Position numbers and translations under genes: made by a program. A DNA stretch of 34,376 nucleotides from Bacteroidota bacterium. Its GTDB lineage: Bacteria > Bacteroidota > Bacteroidia > 2-12-FULL-35-15. Location: positions 1-34,376 of the forward strand of contig CANFLQ010000017.1 in assembly GCA_947447995.1 (NCBI GenBank). The letters are read 5' to 3'. Below, piece by piece: positions 22,051 through 33,205 of the stretch (positions within the stretch are counted from its first letter, which is position 1; every line of letters starts with the position of its first letter). The notes under the pieces are model-generated. The model did no database searches. It was not told the DNA's origin and saw nothing but the letters and a program-made list of their open reading frames with translations.

Positions 22051-23685
22051 ATGAAAAAAATTACAACATTTTTATTACTTACAGGCTTGTATTTTGGACA
22101 GCAAGCCCACGCCCAAACTTTTAATCAAGACATAGCTCCTATAATTTTTTCAAAGTGTAGCTCTTGTCATAATCCAAATGGCGCAAATAGCGGACGCCCC
22201 TTTACAAATTTTGCAGAAGTTTCAGCATCTTCAAATTCTATTGCTTCTTATGTAAGTTCGGGATTAATGCCTCCTTGGCCACCAGATACTACTTATACTG
22301 CGTTTTTACAACAACATGAAAAAACATTAACAGAAGTAGAAAAAAATAAAATTATTCAATGGGTTACAAAAGGAGCTCCAGAGGGTACAGGATTTTCGCC
22401 ATCAAGCGGCGCTTACCCTACTTCTAACAAGTTGGCAGGTAGGGCAGGTTTGGTAGTTGGTACGGGGCTTGTAAAAAGTAATGCGTCTCCAAGTAATAGC
22501 AATCCCTACAATTGTTATACAATACCTATGGGTTTAAACGAAGACAAATGGTTACGTGCCGTTGAAATTGTACCCGGCGATCCTAAAGTAGTACACCATG
22601 TTGTAGTTAAAGTGGATACAACTGGTAGTGCTCCATCAAACGTAGGTGGCGCTTGTAATAATCAACCAGGACAGTTTGGAATAGGCGGTTGGTCGTCTGG
22701 TGCAGCACCTGTTGTATACCCTAATAAGGCTCCGCTTATAGCGGGGCAACGCATTCCTAAAGGTTCGGCAATTGTTATACAAATGCATTATGCACCAGGA
22801 AGTGATGGACAACTAGATAGCACCAAAGTACGTTTGTACTTTTATGATAAAGATAGTATAGCAGGCATTCGTCAAGTGCAAGATCAGGTAGTATTGCAAT
22901 ATTGGGGAACTGGTGGCGGTATACCCGCAAACACCGCTCTGTGGATAACAGCTAACCCTAGTATGTTTGCCCCTGGTCCACCAGCTAATACAGATATTTC
23001 TATAATAGCTGTAAATCCTCATTCTCATTTTGTGTGTACCAAAATAGTAAACTATGCATTTAATGGAGCCGATACTATTCCATTGGTGCGCATAAATAAT
23101 TGGCGTTACCATTGGCAAGGATATTATTACTATCCTAAACCAGTAAAAGTGCCTTCAAGTCATAAATTGCAGTCGAAACATTATTATGACAATAGAGCAT
23201 CTAATACTGAATTATTAACTGACCCCACTAAAGCCATAACTTTTGGTACAAAAACTACAGATGAAATGCTTTTTGATGATTTTGTGTGGATGACGTATAA
23301 AGCGGGAGATGAAAACATTGATTTGGCAGCAATTTCGGCTAAGGATACTATTTATTCAAATGGGGTAAAACCTAAACCGTATGAAAAAGCAAAATCAGTA
23401 GTAACTCTATTATCGGTTGGTATAGAGTCGTATGCCGATGTTTTAAATCAAATAGATATTAGCCCTAATCCAGCTACAGATAAAGTATCTATTAGTATAG
23501 GGAAACCTTCCGCTTATGTTGGACGTGTTTTTAATATTACAGGACAAAATGTATTAAATACCGAAACATTTAAGGATAAATTAACAATCGACTTGCAAAG
23601 CATCCCTGTTGGATTGTATATCCTTGAAATAATTGATACCAAAACAAACAATAGAATTACTAAAAAAATAATAAAAACAAATTAA
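22051..23685 (+). CDS. T9SS-exported haem c / PHM-like dicopper monooxygenase, copy 2
   Basis: A 544-residue tandem paralogue of the preceding gene with the same plan: signal peptide (1-21, cleavage around 'AHAQ'), CSSCH (Cys36, Cys39, His40) and 'GLMPPWPPD', then the copper core with His182-His183, His246, His324/His326 and Met406, then a T9SS sorting tail from about 466. Spacings between ligands (63, 78 and 80 residues) are close to those of eukaryotic PHM. Compared with copy 1 it lacks about 20 residues including the CSSC motif, and it is shorter around 145-150. The genes differ throughout the catalytic part but are nearly identical over the sorting tail. Promoter C lies upstream and a strong terminator lies 15 bp downstream. 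Confidence 0.85.
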   Translation: MKKITTFLLLTGLYFGQQAHAQTFNQDIAPIIFSKCSSCHNPNGANSGRPFTNFAEVSASSNSIASYVSSGLMPPWPPDTTYTAFLQQHEKTLTEVEKNKIIQWVTKGAPEGTGFSPSSGAYPTSNKLAGRAGLVVGTGLVKSNASPSNSNPYNCYTIPMGLNEDKWLRAVEIVPGDPKVVHHVVVKVDTTGSAPSNVGGACNNQPGQFGIGGWSSGAAPVVYPNKAPLIAGQRIPKGSAIVIQMHYAPGSDGQLDSTKVRLYFYDKDSIAGIRQVQDQVVLQYWGTGGGIPANTALWITANPSMFAPGPPANTDISIIAVNPHSHFVCTKIVNYAFNGADTIPLVRINNWRYHWQGYYYYPKPVKVPSSHKLQSKHYYDNRASNTELLTDPTKAITFGTKTTDEMLFDDFVWMTYKAGDENIDLAAISAKDTIYSNGVKPKPYEKAKSVVTLLSVGIESYADVLNQIDISPNPATDKVSISIGKPSAYVGRVFNITGQNVLNTETFKDKLTIDLQSIPVGLYILEIIDTKTNNRITKKIIKTN

Positions 23686-23700
23686 GCGTTTTATTAATAA

Positions 23701-23750
23701 AAAAAAGGAATCGCGCTTGTTCATGATTGAACAAGCGCGATTCCTTTTTT
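23701..23750. terminator. Bidirectional terminator closing the monooxygenase cluster
   Basis: 23701-23723 and 23728-23750 are exact 23-bp reverse complements around a TGAT loop: a GC-rich core (GGAATCGCGCTTG) with an A6 start and T6 end. It separates the cluster from the convergent DUF3467 gene. Confidence 0.95.
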
Positions 23751-23825
23751 AATTATTGTGCCCCACCCTCACCTCGAATAAACTTAAATTAAAAAATAAC
23801 GGCGCGTTACATTATAAAATAAGTT

Positions 23826-24140
23826 TTATGCTTGAGCTGTTGGTCCGCCAAAATTTAAAGGAAAGCTATTTGCTTCGGTATCCTTTACAGTTCCATGAGC
23901 CTGTTCAAATTTTGAGATATTATCTTTCAAAGCTTTCATCAAACGCTTTGCATGTTGTGGTGTAAGTACAATGCGCGATTTTACTTTTGCCTTAGGTACG
24001 CCAGGCATCATTTTCACAAAATCAATTACAAACTCAGAATTAGAATGCGTAATTATAGCAAGATTTGAATAAATCCCTTCTGCAACTTCTTCGCTTAATT
24101 CAATGTTTAATTGGCTTTCATTTTGATCTTCCATTTTCAT
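23826..24140 (-). CDS. DUF3467 protein downstream of rpoC
   Basis: A 104-residue protein whose central part 'EGIYSNLAIITHSNSEFVID' followed by 'FVKMMPGVPKAKVKSRIVLT' and 'PQHAKRLMKALKDNISKFE' is the DUF3467 signature. It is soluble with no known activity. In Bacteroidota this gene often follows rpoC, as here (126 bp downstream, same strand), which suggests a link with transcription or simply a conserved position. A terminator hairpin (24179-24213) lies between, and TAACTTTA (24157-24164, minus, 7/8 match) gives it a possible promoter of its own. A second Met at codon 3 is an equally good start. Confidence 0.88.
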   Translation of the reverse strand: MKMEDQNESQLNIELSEEVAEGIYSNLAIITHSNSEFVIDFVKMMPGVPKAKVKSRIVLTPQHAKRLMKALKDNISKFEQAHGTVKDTEANSFPLNFGGPTAQA

Positions 24141-24178
24141 ATTTTTATGTGAATTGTAAAGTTAAACTTTATTTATTA

Positions 24179-24213
24179 AAAAAAGGGACAAACATTTCTG
24201 TTGTCCCTTTTTT
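24179..24213. terminator. Terminator after rpoC
   Basis: AAAAAAGGGACAA (24179-24191) pairs with TTGTCCCTTTTTT (24201-24213) around a 9-nt loop. It works in either direction. On the minus strand it ends the long ribosomal/RNA-polymerase operon. Between it and the rpoC stop lie three AATTCGT-like words (about 24231-24258) of the kind often seen between genes in this phylum. Confidence 0.85.
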
Positions 24214-24266
24214 ATTATTCTTACGTATTCCTAATTCGTTAAAATTCGTAATTCGTAGTTTTACTT

Positions 24267-27200
24267 TTACGCATCAGCTTCCATCGCTTCTTTTTTAGAA
24301 GCCATCAAGCGATCGTACTCTTCCTGAGAACCAACGATTAACTTATCATAAGCTCTTAAACCAGTACCTGCCGGGATTAAATGTCCAACAATTACGTTTT
24401 CTTTCAATCCTAACAACTCATCTACTTTACCACTAATTGCAGCTTCATTCAATACTTTAGTTGTTTCCTGGAAGGAAGCAGCACTCATGAAACTGTTAGT
24501 TTGTAAGGATGCACGAGTGATACCTTGTAATACCTGACTTGATGTTGCCGGAATTGCTTCACGCGCTTCAACAATTTTCATATCTCTACGTTTCAATGAA
24601 GAATTTTCATCTCTCATTCTACGTGTACTGATAATCTGACCTGCTTTAAATAAAGTAGAATCGCCTGGATCCAATACAACAACTTTAGCATAAAGGTTAT
24701 CGTTCTCTTCCATGAAAGTTGATTTATTAACCAATTGTTTTTCAAGGAAAATTGTATCCCCAGCTTCGCTGATGTCCACTTTACGCATCATCTGACGAAC
24801 GATCACTTCAAAATGTTTATCATTTATCTTCACACCTTGTAAACGGTACACCTCTTGAACTTCGTTCACTAAATACTCCTGAACAGCTGTTGGTCCTTTG
24901 ATAGCAAGAATATCGCTTGGAGTAATTGCTCCGTCGGATAATGGCTCACCAGCTTTGATAAAGTCATTTTCTTGTACCAATGTATGTTTAGATAACTGTA
25001 CAAGGTATGTTTTCTTTTCACCTGTTCTTGATTCAACATGCACCTCACGGTTACCACGTTTAATTTTACCAAATGAAACTATACCATCAATTTCAGAAAC
25101 CACGGCCGGGTTACTTGGGTTACGAGCTTCAAACAACTCAGTAACACGTGGCAAACCTCCCGTGATATCTCCCGTTTTACCAGATGAACGAGGAATCTTA
25201 ACAAGGATCTGACCTGCATCAATCTTAGCTGAATCATTCACAATTACGTGAGCGCCAACCGGAATGTTATAGGTACGCAATGTATCTTTATTAACAACAA
25301 TCTTGATAGAAGGATTTTTACTCTTATCGCGACTTTCAACAATAACTTTTTCTTTAAAGCCTGTTTGCTCATCTGATTCTTCGCGGAAAGTAATACCTTC
25401 TTCGATATTATCAAATTCAATTTTACCGGCAAATTCAGAAACGATAACAGCATTGTATGGATCCCAATCGCAAATCAAATCACCTTTTTTAACTTTTGCT
25501 TGATCTTTAATGTATGATTGAGAACCGTAAGGGATATTTCCTGTAGTTAAAACAATTTTCGTATTTGCATCGATGATGCGCATCTCAGCCGAACGGCCGA
25601 TAACAACATCAACAACTACACCATCAGGATTTTTACGTTTAACCGTTTTTAATTCATCAATTTCAATGATACCATCATATTTAGCTTCTAATTTAGATGC
25701 TGTAGTAACATTAGATGCTGTTCCTCCAACGTGGAATGTACGCAATGTAAGCTGAGTACCCGGCTCACCGATTGACTGTGCTGCAATAACACCAACGGCT
25801 TCACCTCTTTGAACCATACGACCCGTTGCAAGGTTACGTCCGTAGCATTTACCACAAACACCATTTTTGCTTTCGCAAGTCAATACCGAACGAATTTCAA
25901 CAGCCTCAATTGGAGACTCTGCTATTTGTTTCGCAAAATCTTCCGTTAATTCTTCACCTGCACCAATAATCAAATCTCCTGTTAAAGGGTTGTAAACATT
26001 ATGTACAGTTGTTCTACCTAAAATTCTATCGTATAACGATTCAACAACCTCATCATTTTTCTTCAATGGAGAAGCAATTAATCCACGCAATGTACCACAA
26101 TCTTCAATAGTGATAATTACGTCCTGCGCAACGTCAACCAAACGACGGGTTAAGTAACCCGCATCCGCTGTTTTTAACGCAGTATCCGCTAAACCTTTAC
26201 GAGCACCGTGAGTAGAGATAAAATACTCAAGGATGGACAAACCTTCTTTAAAGTTAGAAAGGATAGGATTTTCGATAATTTGACCGCTACCTGCACCTTT
26301 TTGAGGTTTCGCCATCAAACCACGCATACCACCTAACTGACGAATTTGTTCTTTAGAACCACGGGCTCCTGAATCCAACATCATGTATACCGGATTAAAT
26401 CCTTGACGATCGTTTGTCAATGTATTTAATACTTTCGCAGTAATACGAGAGTTAGTATGTGTCCAAATATCAATTACCTGATTGTAACGCTCGTTGTTGG
26501 TAATGAAACCCATGTTGTAGTTAGCAACAACTTCTTCAATTTGTTTATTAGCATCAGCAACCATTTTAGGTTTATCCTCAGGAACCATTACGTCACCTAA
26601 GCTAAATGACAATCCTCCACGGAACGCCATCATAAATCCTAATGTTTTGATATCGTCAAGGAACTTAGCTGTTTTAGCCATACCTGTTTCCTTAACAATG
26701 TTACCGATAATATCTCTCAATGATTTTTTAGTCAATAATTCATTGATATAACCAACCTCTTTAGGCACCACTTGATTGAACAAGATACGACCTACAGTAG
26801 TTAACATCAATTTATTTACTATTGCATCACCTTCTTTCACTTGCAAACGCACTTTTACCCATGCATGCAAGTCAACACGTTTTTCGTTGTAAGCAATGAT
26901 TGCTTCTTCAGGAGAATAGAATGTTAGACCCTCGCCTTTAACAGTTTCGTCAGCATTTGTTTTCTTTCCTTTGGTCATGTAATACAGACCAAGAACCATG
27001 TCTTGAGAAGGTACAGCAACCGGCGCACCATTTGCAGGATTTAAAATATTGTGTGATGCAAGCATTAACAATTGAGCTTCCAAAATAGCTGCATGTCCCA
27101 GTGGAACGTGAACAGCCATTTGATCACCGTCGAAATCGGCGTTGAACGCAGTACATGTTAACGGATGCAATTGTATCGCTTTTCCTTCAATTAATTTTGG

Positions 27201-28556
27201 TTGGAAAGCCTGAATACCTAATCTGTGCAATGTCGGAGCTCTGTTTAAAAGAACAGGATGTCCTTTCAAAATGTTCTCTAAAATATCCCAAACGATAGGC
27301 TCTTTTTTATCAACTATTTTCTTAGCGGACTTAACAGTTTTTACAATGCCTCTTTCAATCATCTTACGGATGATAAATGGCTTGAATAACTCTGCTGCCA
27401 TATCTTTTGGCAATCCGCACTCATGTAATTTCATTTCCGGTCCAACGACGATTACCGAACGAGCTGAATAATCAACACGTTTACCTAATAAGTTTTGACG
27501 GAAACGGCCTTGTTTACCTTTTAATGAATCAGATAATGATTTTAATGCGCGGTTAGATTCAGTTTTAACAGCATTTGATTTACGTGAATTATCAAACAAT
27601 GAATCAACCGATTCTTGTAACATACGTTTTTCGTTACGTAAAATTACTTCAGGAGCTTTGATCTCGATCAAACGTTTCAAACGGCTGTTACGGATAATAA
27701 CACGACGGTATAAATCATTCAAATCGGAAGTTGCAAAACGACCTCCATCCAATGGCACCAATGGACGTAATTCCGGTGGAATAACTGGAACAATTTTAAC
27801 GATCATCCACTCAGGACGATTTTCTATATGCGAATTTGCCTGACGGAAACTCTCAACAACTTGTAAACGTTTTAATGCTTCGTTTTTACGTTGTTGTGAT
27901 GTTTCAATGTTAGCTTTATGACGTAAGTCGAAAGACAATGCATCTAAATCTACACGGCTTAAAAGAGCTACCAATGCCTCGGCACCCATTTTAGCGATGA
28001 ATTTATTTGGATCGTTATCTTCTAAATATTGATTGTCTTTTGGCAATGTATCAAGTATAGCCAAGTATTCTTCTTCTGATAAGAAATCAAGGTAATTGAT
28101 ACCATCAGCGGCTTTAACACCAGCATTTACAACAACGTAACGCTCATAATAAATGATTACGTCAAGTTTTTTTGTAGGTAAACCTAATAAATAACCAATT
28201 TTATTTGGTAATGATTTAAAATACCAAATATGCGCAACAGGAACAACTAAATTGATATGTCCCATACGCTCTCTACGTACTTTCTTTTCAGTAACTTCAA
28301 CACCACAACGGTCGCAAACAATACCTTTATAACGAATACGTTTGTATTTACCACAAGCACACTCCCAATCTTTTACCGGTCCAAAAATACGCTCACAGAA
28401 TAACCCACCCATTTCTGGTTTATAGGTTCTGTAATTAATAGTTTCCGGCTTCACTACTTCACCGCTGGAGCGTTCTAAAATTGCTTCAGGTGATGATAAA
28501 CTAATAGTAATTTTGGAGAAGTTACTTTTTAGTTTGATATCTCTTTTGAATGACAT
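24267..28556 (-). CDS. rpoC: RNA polymerase beta' subunit
   Basis: A 1429-residue catalytic subunit of RNA polymerase. The N-terminal zinc site uses Cys66, Cys68, Cys81 and Cys84 ('[20 protein letters not shown]'). The active-site magnesium aspartates are Asp474, Asp476 and Asp478 in [12 protein letters not shown]. The second zinc site starts at Cys894 ('[13 protein letters not shown]'). The trigger-loop/bridge region includes '[20 protein letters not shown]'. Length and order are normal for Bacteroidota. It follows rpoB on the same strand after a 122-bp spacer made largely of heptamer repeats. No frame break is seen. Confidence 0.98.
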   Translation of the reverse strand: MSFKRDIKLKSNFSKITISLSSPEAILERSSGEVVKPETINYRTYKPEMGGLFCERIFGPVKDWECACGKYKRIRYKGIVCDRCGVEVTEKKVRRERMGHINLVVPVAHIWYFKSLPNKIGYLLGLPTKKLDVIIYYERYVVVNAGVKAADGINYLDFLSEEEYLAILDTLPKDNQYLEDNDPNKFIAKMGAEALVALLSRVDLDALSFDLRHKANIETSQQRKNEALKRLQVVESFRQANSHIENRPEWMIVKIVPVIPPELRPLVPLDGGRFATSDLNDLYRRVIIRNSRLKRLIEIKAPEVILRNEKRMLQESVDSLFDNSRKSNAVKTESNRALKSLSDSLKGKQGRFRQNLLGKRVDYSARSVIVVGPEMKLHECGLPKDMAAELFKPFIIRKMIERGIVKTVKSAKKIVDKKEPIVWDILENILKGHPVLLNRAPTLHRLGIQAFQPKLIEGKAIQLHPLTCTAFNADFDGDQMAVHVPLGHAAILEAQLLMLASHNILNPANGAPVAVPSQDMVLGLYYMTKGKKTNADETVKGEGLTFYSPEEAIIAYNEKRVDLHAWVKVRLQVKEGDAIVNKLMLTTVGRILFNQVVPKEVGYINELLTKKSLRDIIGNIVKETGMAKTAKFLDDIKTLGFMMAFRGGLSFSLGDVMVPEDKPKMVADANKQIEEVVANYNMGFITNNERYNQVIDIWTHTNSRITAKVLNTLTNDRQGFNPVYMMLDSGARGSKEQIRQLGGMRGLMAKPQKGAGSGQIIENPILSNFKEGLSILEYFISTHGARKGLADTALKTADAGYLTRRLVDVAQDVIITIEDCGTLRGLIASPLKKNDEVVESLYDRILGRTTVHNVYNPLTGDLIIGAGEELTEDFAKQIAESPIEAVEIRSVLTCESKNGVCGKCYGRNLATGRMVQRGEAVGVIAAQSIGEPGTQLTLRTFHVGGTASNVTTASKLEAKYDGIIEIDELKTVKRKNPDGVVVDVVIGRSAEMRIIDANTKIVLTTGNIPYGSQSYIKDQAKVKKGDLICDWDPYNAVIVSEFAGKIEFDNIEEGITFREESDEQTGFKEKVIVESRDKSKNPSIKIVVNKDTLRTYNIPVGAHVIVNDSAKIDAGQILVKIPRSSGKTGDITGGLPRVTELFEARNPSNPAVVSEIDGIVSFGKIKRGNREVHVESRTGEKKTYLVQLSKHTLVQENDFIKAGEPLSDGAITPSDILAIKGPTAVQEYLVNEVQEVYRLQGVKINDKHFEVIVRQMMRKVDISEAGDTIFLEKQLVNKSTFMEENDNLYAKVVVLDPGDSTLFKAGQIISTRRMRDENSSLKRRDMKIVEAREAIPATSSQVLQGITRASLQTNSFMSAASFQETTKVLNEAAISGKVDELLGLKENVIVGHLIPAGTGLRAYDKLIVGSQEEYDRLMASKKEAMEADA

Positions 28557-28564
28557 TTTTATCT

Positions 28565-28678
28565 AGTTTAAAGTTAAATAGTTTAAAGTTTAAAGTTTCT
28601 TAGCTTAAAGTTCGAAAGTCAAAATTTATTTAGCATGGTGCATCAAAACTTTGAACTTTCAAACTTTGAACTTTGAAC
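28565..28678. repeat. Heptamer repeats forming the rpoB-rpoC spacer
   Basis: 28565-28620 is built of AAAGTT(T/C)-type words (GTTTAAAGTTTAAAGTTT and variants). 28646-28678 holds their reverse complement (CAAACTTTGAACTTTGAACT). The two halves can fold into an imperfect stem of more than 30 pairs inside the operon message. The right edge runs into the rpoB stop codon. Repeats of this 7-bp family occur between genes in many Bacteroidota. Confidence 0.75.
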
Positions 28679-31600
28679 TTAATCGAGTGCAATATTCAAT
28701 CCAAGACCTCTTAACTCATGCAACAATACGTTGAATGACTCAGGAATACCAGGAGTTGGCATATTTTCACCTTTAACAATAGCTTCGTAGGCTTTAGCAC
28801 GTCCTACAACATCATCAGATTTAATAGTAAGGATTTCTTGTAAGATATTAGCAGCTCCAAAAGCTTCCAATGCCCAAACCTCCATCTCACCAAAACGTTG
28901 ACCACCGAACTGAGCTTTACCGCCCAATGGTTGTTGTGTAATAAGAGAGTATGGTCCGATTGAACGAGAGTGCATCTTATCATCCACCATGTGACCTAAT
29001 TTCAACATATAGATAACACCAACAGTTGCAGGTTGTTCAAAACGCTCACCAGTACCACCATCTTTTAAGTAGGTTCTTCCAAAACGAGGGATTCCCGCCT
29101 TATCCGTCCATTCATTCAATTGCTCAGGTGTTGCACCATCAAAAATAGGAGTAAAAAATTTCTCACCCAATTGAAGACCAGCCCAACCAAGAACAGTTTC
29201 ATAAATTTGCCCCAAGTTCATACGAGAAGGTACACCTAGTGGATTTAATACGATATCAACGATAGAACCGTCTTCCAAGAAAGGCATATCCTCATCTCTA
29301 ACAATACGAGCAACAATACCTTTATTTCCGTGACGACCCGCCATTTTATCACCCACTTTTAACTTACGTTTTTTAGCAATGTAAATTTTAGCAAGTTGAA
29401 CAATTCCTGCAGGAAGCTCATCACCAATAGTAAGGGCATATTTTTTACGTTTGAATGCTCCTAACAAATCGTTATATTTGAAATGGTAGTTGTGCAATAA
29501 CGCTTTGATCTTATCGTTCAACTCTTTGTCTGTTGTCCATTTATTAGGATTAACAGTGTTATAGTCGATTTTTTCAAGACTTTTTTGAGTGAATTTAGTA
29601 CTCTTAGGAACAACTTCTTCTTTCATCAAGTTGTAAACACCTTGAGAAGATCTTCCATTAACCAAAATAAAAAGCTTATCAATCAATTTAACTTTTAAAG
29701 CTGCTGCTTCTGCATTGTGCTCCTTGTCGATTTTCTCTAACAATGGTTTTTCACCTGCTTTTGCTTGTTTATCTTTAATAGCTCTGGAAAATAATTTTTT
29801 GTCAATAACAACACCACGCAACGATGGAGGCGCTTTTAAAGATGCGTCTTTCACGTCACCTGCTTTGTCACCAAAAATGGCACGTAAAAGTTTCTCTTCC
29901 GGAGAAGGATCTGTTTCACCTTTAGGAGTTATCTTACCGATAAGAATATCGCCTTCTTTCACTTCTGCACCAACACGGATCAATCCGTTTTCATCAAGGT
30001 CTTTGGTTGCTTCCTCAGAAACGTTAGGAATATCGGCAGTTAATTCCTCTAAACCACGTTTTGTATCACGCACTTCCAATGAATACTCATCGATGTGAAC
30101 AGAAGTAAAAATATCTTCACGAGCAACACGCTCAGAGATTACAATCGCATCCTCAAAGTTATACCCTTTCCAAGGCATGAACGCCACTTTCATGTTACGT
30201 CCAAGAGCTAATTCTCCGTTTTGCGTAGCATATCCATCACATAATACTTGACCTTTTGTAACTTTCTCGCCTTTTCTAACAATCGGTTTCAAGTTGATAC
30301 AAGTACTTTGGTTGGTTTTTCTAAATTTAGTTAACTGGTAACGTTTAATATCGTCATCAAAACTGATCAAACGATCATCATCCGTGCGGTTGTATTTAAT
30401 TACAATTTCATTTGCATCAACATACTCCACTACTCCATCACCTTCAGCATTAACTAATACACGAGAATCGCGAGCTACCAATGGCTCTAAACCTGTTCCT
30501 ACAATTGGCGCTTCAGGACGTAACAATGGTACAGCCTGACGTTGCATGTTGGATCCCATCAAAGCACGGTTAGCATCATCATGTTCCAAGAAAGGAATCA
30601 AAGAAGCTGCAATTGAAGCAATTTGATTAGGAGCAACGTCCATCAAATTAATTTTTTCCGGTTCTACAACTGGGAAATCACCCTCATAACGAACTTTTAC
30701 TTTTGCTTCAAGGAAATTACCTTTCGCATCAATAGGTGTTATTGCCTGAGCAATAATTTTTTGACCTTCTTCTTCAGCACTTAAATAATTAACCGGTTTA
30801 TCTACATCCACTTTACCGTTAGTAACGGACATATATGGTGTTTCGATAAATCCTAATTTGTTAATTTTAGCGTATACACAAAGCGAAGAAATCAAACCAA
30901 TATTCGGACCTTCAGGAGTTTCAATCGTACATAAACGACCGTAATGTGTATAGTGAACGTCACGAACCTCAAAACCAGCACGCTCACGGGATAAACCTCC
31001 TGGCCCTAGTGCCGAAAGTCTACGCTTGTGCGTGATTTCTGCCAAAGGGTTGGTTTGATCCATAAATTGAGATAACTGATTGGTTCCGAAGAACGAGTTA
31101 ATTACTGAAGACAATGTTTTAGCATTGATCAAATCAGTTGGTGTAAACACCTCATTATCACGAACGTTCATTCTTTCACGAATGGTACGGGCCATACGAG
31201 CCAAACCTACTCCAAATTGAGAGTATAATTGTTCTCCAACGGTACGTACACGTCTGTTACTTAAATGGTCAATATCATCCACATCAGCAGCAGAGTTGAT
31301 CAATTCGATCAAATATTTAATGATACAGATAATATCTTCTTTTGTTAATGTTCTAACAGAGAAAGGAGTTTCCAGGTTCAATTTTTTATTGATTCTGTAA
31401 CGACCTACTTCACCAAGATCATAACGTTTATCAGAGAAGAATAATTTATCAACTACTCCACGAGCCGTTTCTTCATCAGGCGGCTCAGCGTTACGTAATT
31501 GACGGTAGATATGTTCAACAGCCTCTTTTTGAGAGTTTGATGTATCTTTTTGTAAGGTATTGTAAATGATGGCGTAATCGCCTGCATTGATCTCTAATTT

Positions 31601-32488
31601 ATGTAGGATGACAGATTTTACATTCGCATCCATAATCAAGTCGATGTGGTTTTCTTCCAAGATTGTTTCGCGGTCAATAATTACCTCGTTACGTTCAATA
31701 GATACAACTTCTCCAGTATCCTCATCCACGAAATCCTCTATCCATGTTTTTAAAACACGTGCAGCTAATTTACGACCAACCACTCCTTTTAATGCAGCTT
31801 TGCTTACTTTTAATTCGTCAGCAAGACCAAATATTTCAAGGATTTGTTTATCACTTTCAAATCCAATAGCTCTAAGTAATGTAGTTACTGGCAATTTTTT
31901 CTTACGATCGATATAAGCATACATCACGTTGTTAATATCGGTAGAAAACTCTATCCATGAACCTCTAAAAGGGATTACACGAGCAGAATAAAGTTTAGTA
32001 CCATTTGAGTGACGGCTTTGACCAAAGAAAACTCCAGGTGAACGGTGTAACTGAGAAACAATAACACGTTCAGCACCATTGATAACAAACGTACCTTTAG
32101 GAGTCATATAAGGGATAGTCCCCAAATAAACATCCTGTACAATCGTTTCAAAATCTTCATGTTCGGTATCAGTACAATATAAACGTACTTTCGCTTTGAG
32201 CGGAACACTGTATGTTAAACCTCTTTCGATACACTCTTCAAGAGAGTAACGTGTAGGATCAATATAGTAGTCTAGGAATTCGAGCACAAAATTATTTCGT
32301 GCATCGGAAATAGGAAAGTTTTCTGCGAAAACCTTATACAATCCTTCGTTTTGACGATTATCAGAAGTAGTTTCTAACTGAAAAAAATCTTGGAAAGATT
32401 TAAGTTGGATATCTAAAAAGTCGGGGTATTCAATAGGACTTTTAATAGATGCGAAACTTATTCTCTGTGTTTTTTTAATTGGAGTCAA
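28679..32488 (-). CDS. rpoB: RNA polymerase beta subunit
   Basis: A 1269-residue subunit. The start is TTG at 32488: an in-frame stop lies six codons upstream, and the next in-frame Met is far downstream, past the conserved '[16 protein letters not shown]'. The rifampicin pocket is intact: '[20 protein letters not shown]' then 'LSALGPGG' keeps the residues equivalent to E. coli Asp516, His526 and Ser531, so no common resistance change is present at those three positions. The C-terminal '[20 protein letters not shown]' segment contacts beta'. It follows rplL after a 251-bp gap that contains a strong hairpin. Confidence 0.98.
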   Translation of the reverse strand: MTPIKKTQRISFASIKSPIEYPDFLDIQLKSFQDFFQLETTSDNRQNEGLYKVFAENFPISDARNNFVLEFLDYYIDPTRYSLEECIERGLTYSVPLKAKVRLYCTDTEHEDFETIVQDVYLGTIPYMTPKGTFVINGAERVIVSQLHRSPGVFFGQSRHSNGTKLYSARVIPFRGSWIEFSTDINNVMYAYIDRKKKLPVTTLLRAIGFESDKQILEIFGLADELKVSKAALKGVVGRKLAARVLKTWIEDFVDEDTGEVVSIERNEVIIDRETILEENHIDLIMDANVKSVILHKLEINAGDYAIIYNTLQKDTSNSQKEAVEHIYRQLRNAEPPDEETARGVVDKLFFSDKRYDLGEVGRYRINKKLNLETPFSVRTLTKEDIICIIKYLIELINSAADVDDIDHLSNRRVRTVGEQLYSQFGVGLARMARTIRERMNVRDNEVFTPTDLINAKTLSSVINSFFGTNQLSQFMDQTNPLAEITHKRRLSALGPGGLSRERAGFEVRDVHYTHYGRLCTIETPEGPNIGLISSLCVYAKINKLGFIETPYMSVTNGKVDVDKPVNYLSAEEEGQKIIAQAITPIDAKGNFLEAKVKVRYEGDFPVVEPEKINLMDVAPNQIASIAASLIPFLEHDDANRALMGSNMQRQAVPLLRPEAPIVGTGLEPLVARDSRVLVNAEGDGVVEYVDANEIVIKYNRTDDDRLISFDDDIKRYQLTKFRKTNQSTCINLKPIVRKGEKVTKGQVLCDGYATQNGELALGRNMKVAFMPWKGYNFEDAIVISERVAREDIFTSVHIDEYSLEVRDTKRGLEELTADIPNVSEEATKDLDENGLIRVGAEVKEGDILIGKITPKGETDPSPEEKLLRAIFGDKAGDVKDASLKAPPSLRGVVIDKKLFSRAIKDKQAKAGEKPLLEKIDKEHNAEAAALKVKLIDKLFILVNGRSSQGVYNLMKEEVVPKSTKFTQKSLEKIDYNTVNPNKWTTDKELNDKIKALLHNYHFKYNDLLGAFKRKKYALTIGDELPAGIVQLAKIYIAKKRKLKVGDKMAGRHGNKGIVARIVRDEDMPFLEDGSIVDIVLNPLGVPSRMNLGQIYETVLGWAGLQLGEKFFTPIFDGATPEQLNEWTDKAGIPRFGRTYLKDGGTGERFEQPATVGVIYMLKLGHMVDDKMHSRSIGPYSLITQQPLGGKAQFGGQRFGEMEVWALEAFGAANILQEILTIKSDDVVGRAKAYEAIVKGENMPTPGIPESFNVLLHELRGLGLNIALD

Positions 32489-32672
32489 GGCGCTTATATA
32501 TTTTTATGTTTGTTTAACAATTTAATTAAATGAAAACAAACCGGGTTAATAAAATACCTACTCCCTTAATCCACTCTAATCAAAATATAAACGAATAATT
32601 AAACAAAAATTAAACATTCAATTATATTCAATAAAAGGGCTTTAGGTGAGTTAATGCAATAAACAACAAAAG

Positions 32673-32712
32673 GGTATAAACCTCAGCCCTATAAGGGCTT
32701 GAGGTTTATACC
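32673..32712 (-). terminator. Hairpin between rplL and rpoB, likely attenuator
   Basis: GGTATAAACCTCA (32673-32685) pairs with TGAGGTTTATACC (32700-32712). Inside, GCCCT pairs with AGGGC around an ATA loop, with one bulged base, giving 18 pairs. On the minus strand the stem comes 27 bp after the rplL stop and is followed by CTTTTGTTGTTT, a weak U-tract. An incomplete terminator here would let ribosomal proteins outnumber polymerase subunits, as at the E. coli rplL-rpoB attenuator. Confidence 0.65.
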
Positions 32713-32739
32713 TAATAGATTGTGAATATTAGCTTTAGC

Positions 32740-33114
32740 TTATTTAACTTCAACCTTTGCTCCTGCTTCCTCTAATTGTTTTTTAACTGTTTCTGCATCT
32801 TCTTTAGAAACACCTTCTTTAACTGGTTTTGGAGCACCGTCAACTAAATCTTTAGCTTCTTTCAAACCAAGACCAGTGATATCTTTAACGATTTTCACTA
32901 CACCTAATTTAGCTGCACCTGCGTCAACAAGAATTACATCAAAAGCAGTTTTTTCTGCTGCTGCTGCACCTGCGCCACCACCAGCTGCTGGAGCTGCTGC
33001 TACTGCTGCTGCCGGCTCAATACCGTGCTCATCTTTTAAAATTTTAGCTAACTCGTTAACTTCTTTAACTGTTAAGTTTACCAATTGCTCAGCGAATGCT
33101 TTTAAATCTGCCAT
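32740..33114 (-). CDS. rplL: 50S ribosomal protein L7/L12
   Basis: A 124-residue stalk protein. The N-terminal dimerisation helices (1-32) bind L10. An Ala/Gly-rich hinge follows (about 33-54, '[20 protein letters not shown]'). The C-terminal domain (55-124, '[20 protein letters not shown]' then '[21 protein letters not shown]') recruits elongation factors. Standard length. It lies 91 bp downstream of rplJ in the same operon and before the rpoB attenuator-like hairpin. Confidence 0.98.
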   Translation of the reverse strand: MADLKAFAEQLVNLTVKEVNELAKILKDEHGIEPAAAVAAAPAAGGGAGAAAAEKTAFDVILVDAGAAKLGVVKIVKDITGLGLKEAKDLVDGAPKPVKEGVSKEDAETVKKQLEEAGAKVEVK

Positions 33115-33205
33115 TTTATTTATTGTTTTAATTATTAATTTACTATTTTATTTAACTTTAAAATTCTTTGTTTTTTGAAAAATTTCTTTCAAATTCTTCG
33201 GCACT

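Noticed and set aside
20252-23685. Tandem monooxygenase genes as an assembly duplication
   Set aside because: The two genes differ by indels and many substitutions and each has its own promoter, so both are real.
28565-28678. CRISPR-like array in the rpoB-rpoC spacer
   Set aside because: The repeat unit is seven bases with no spacers of constant length. It is a simple repeat.
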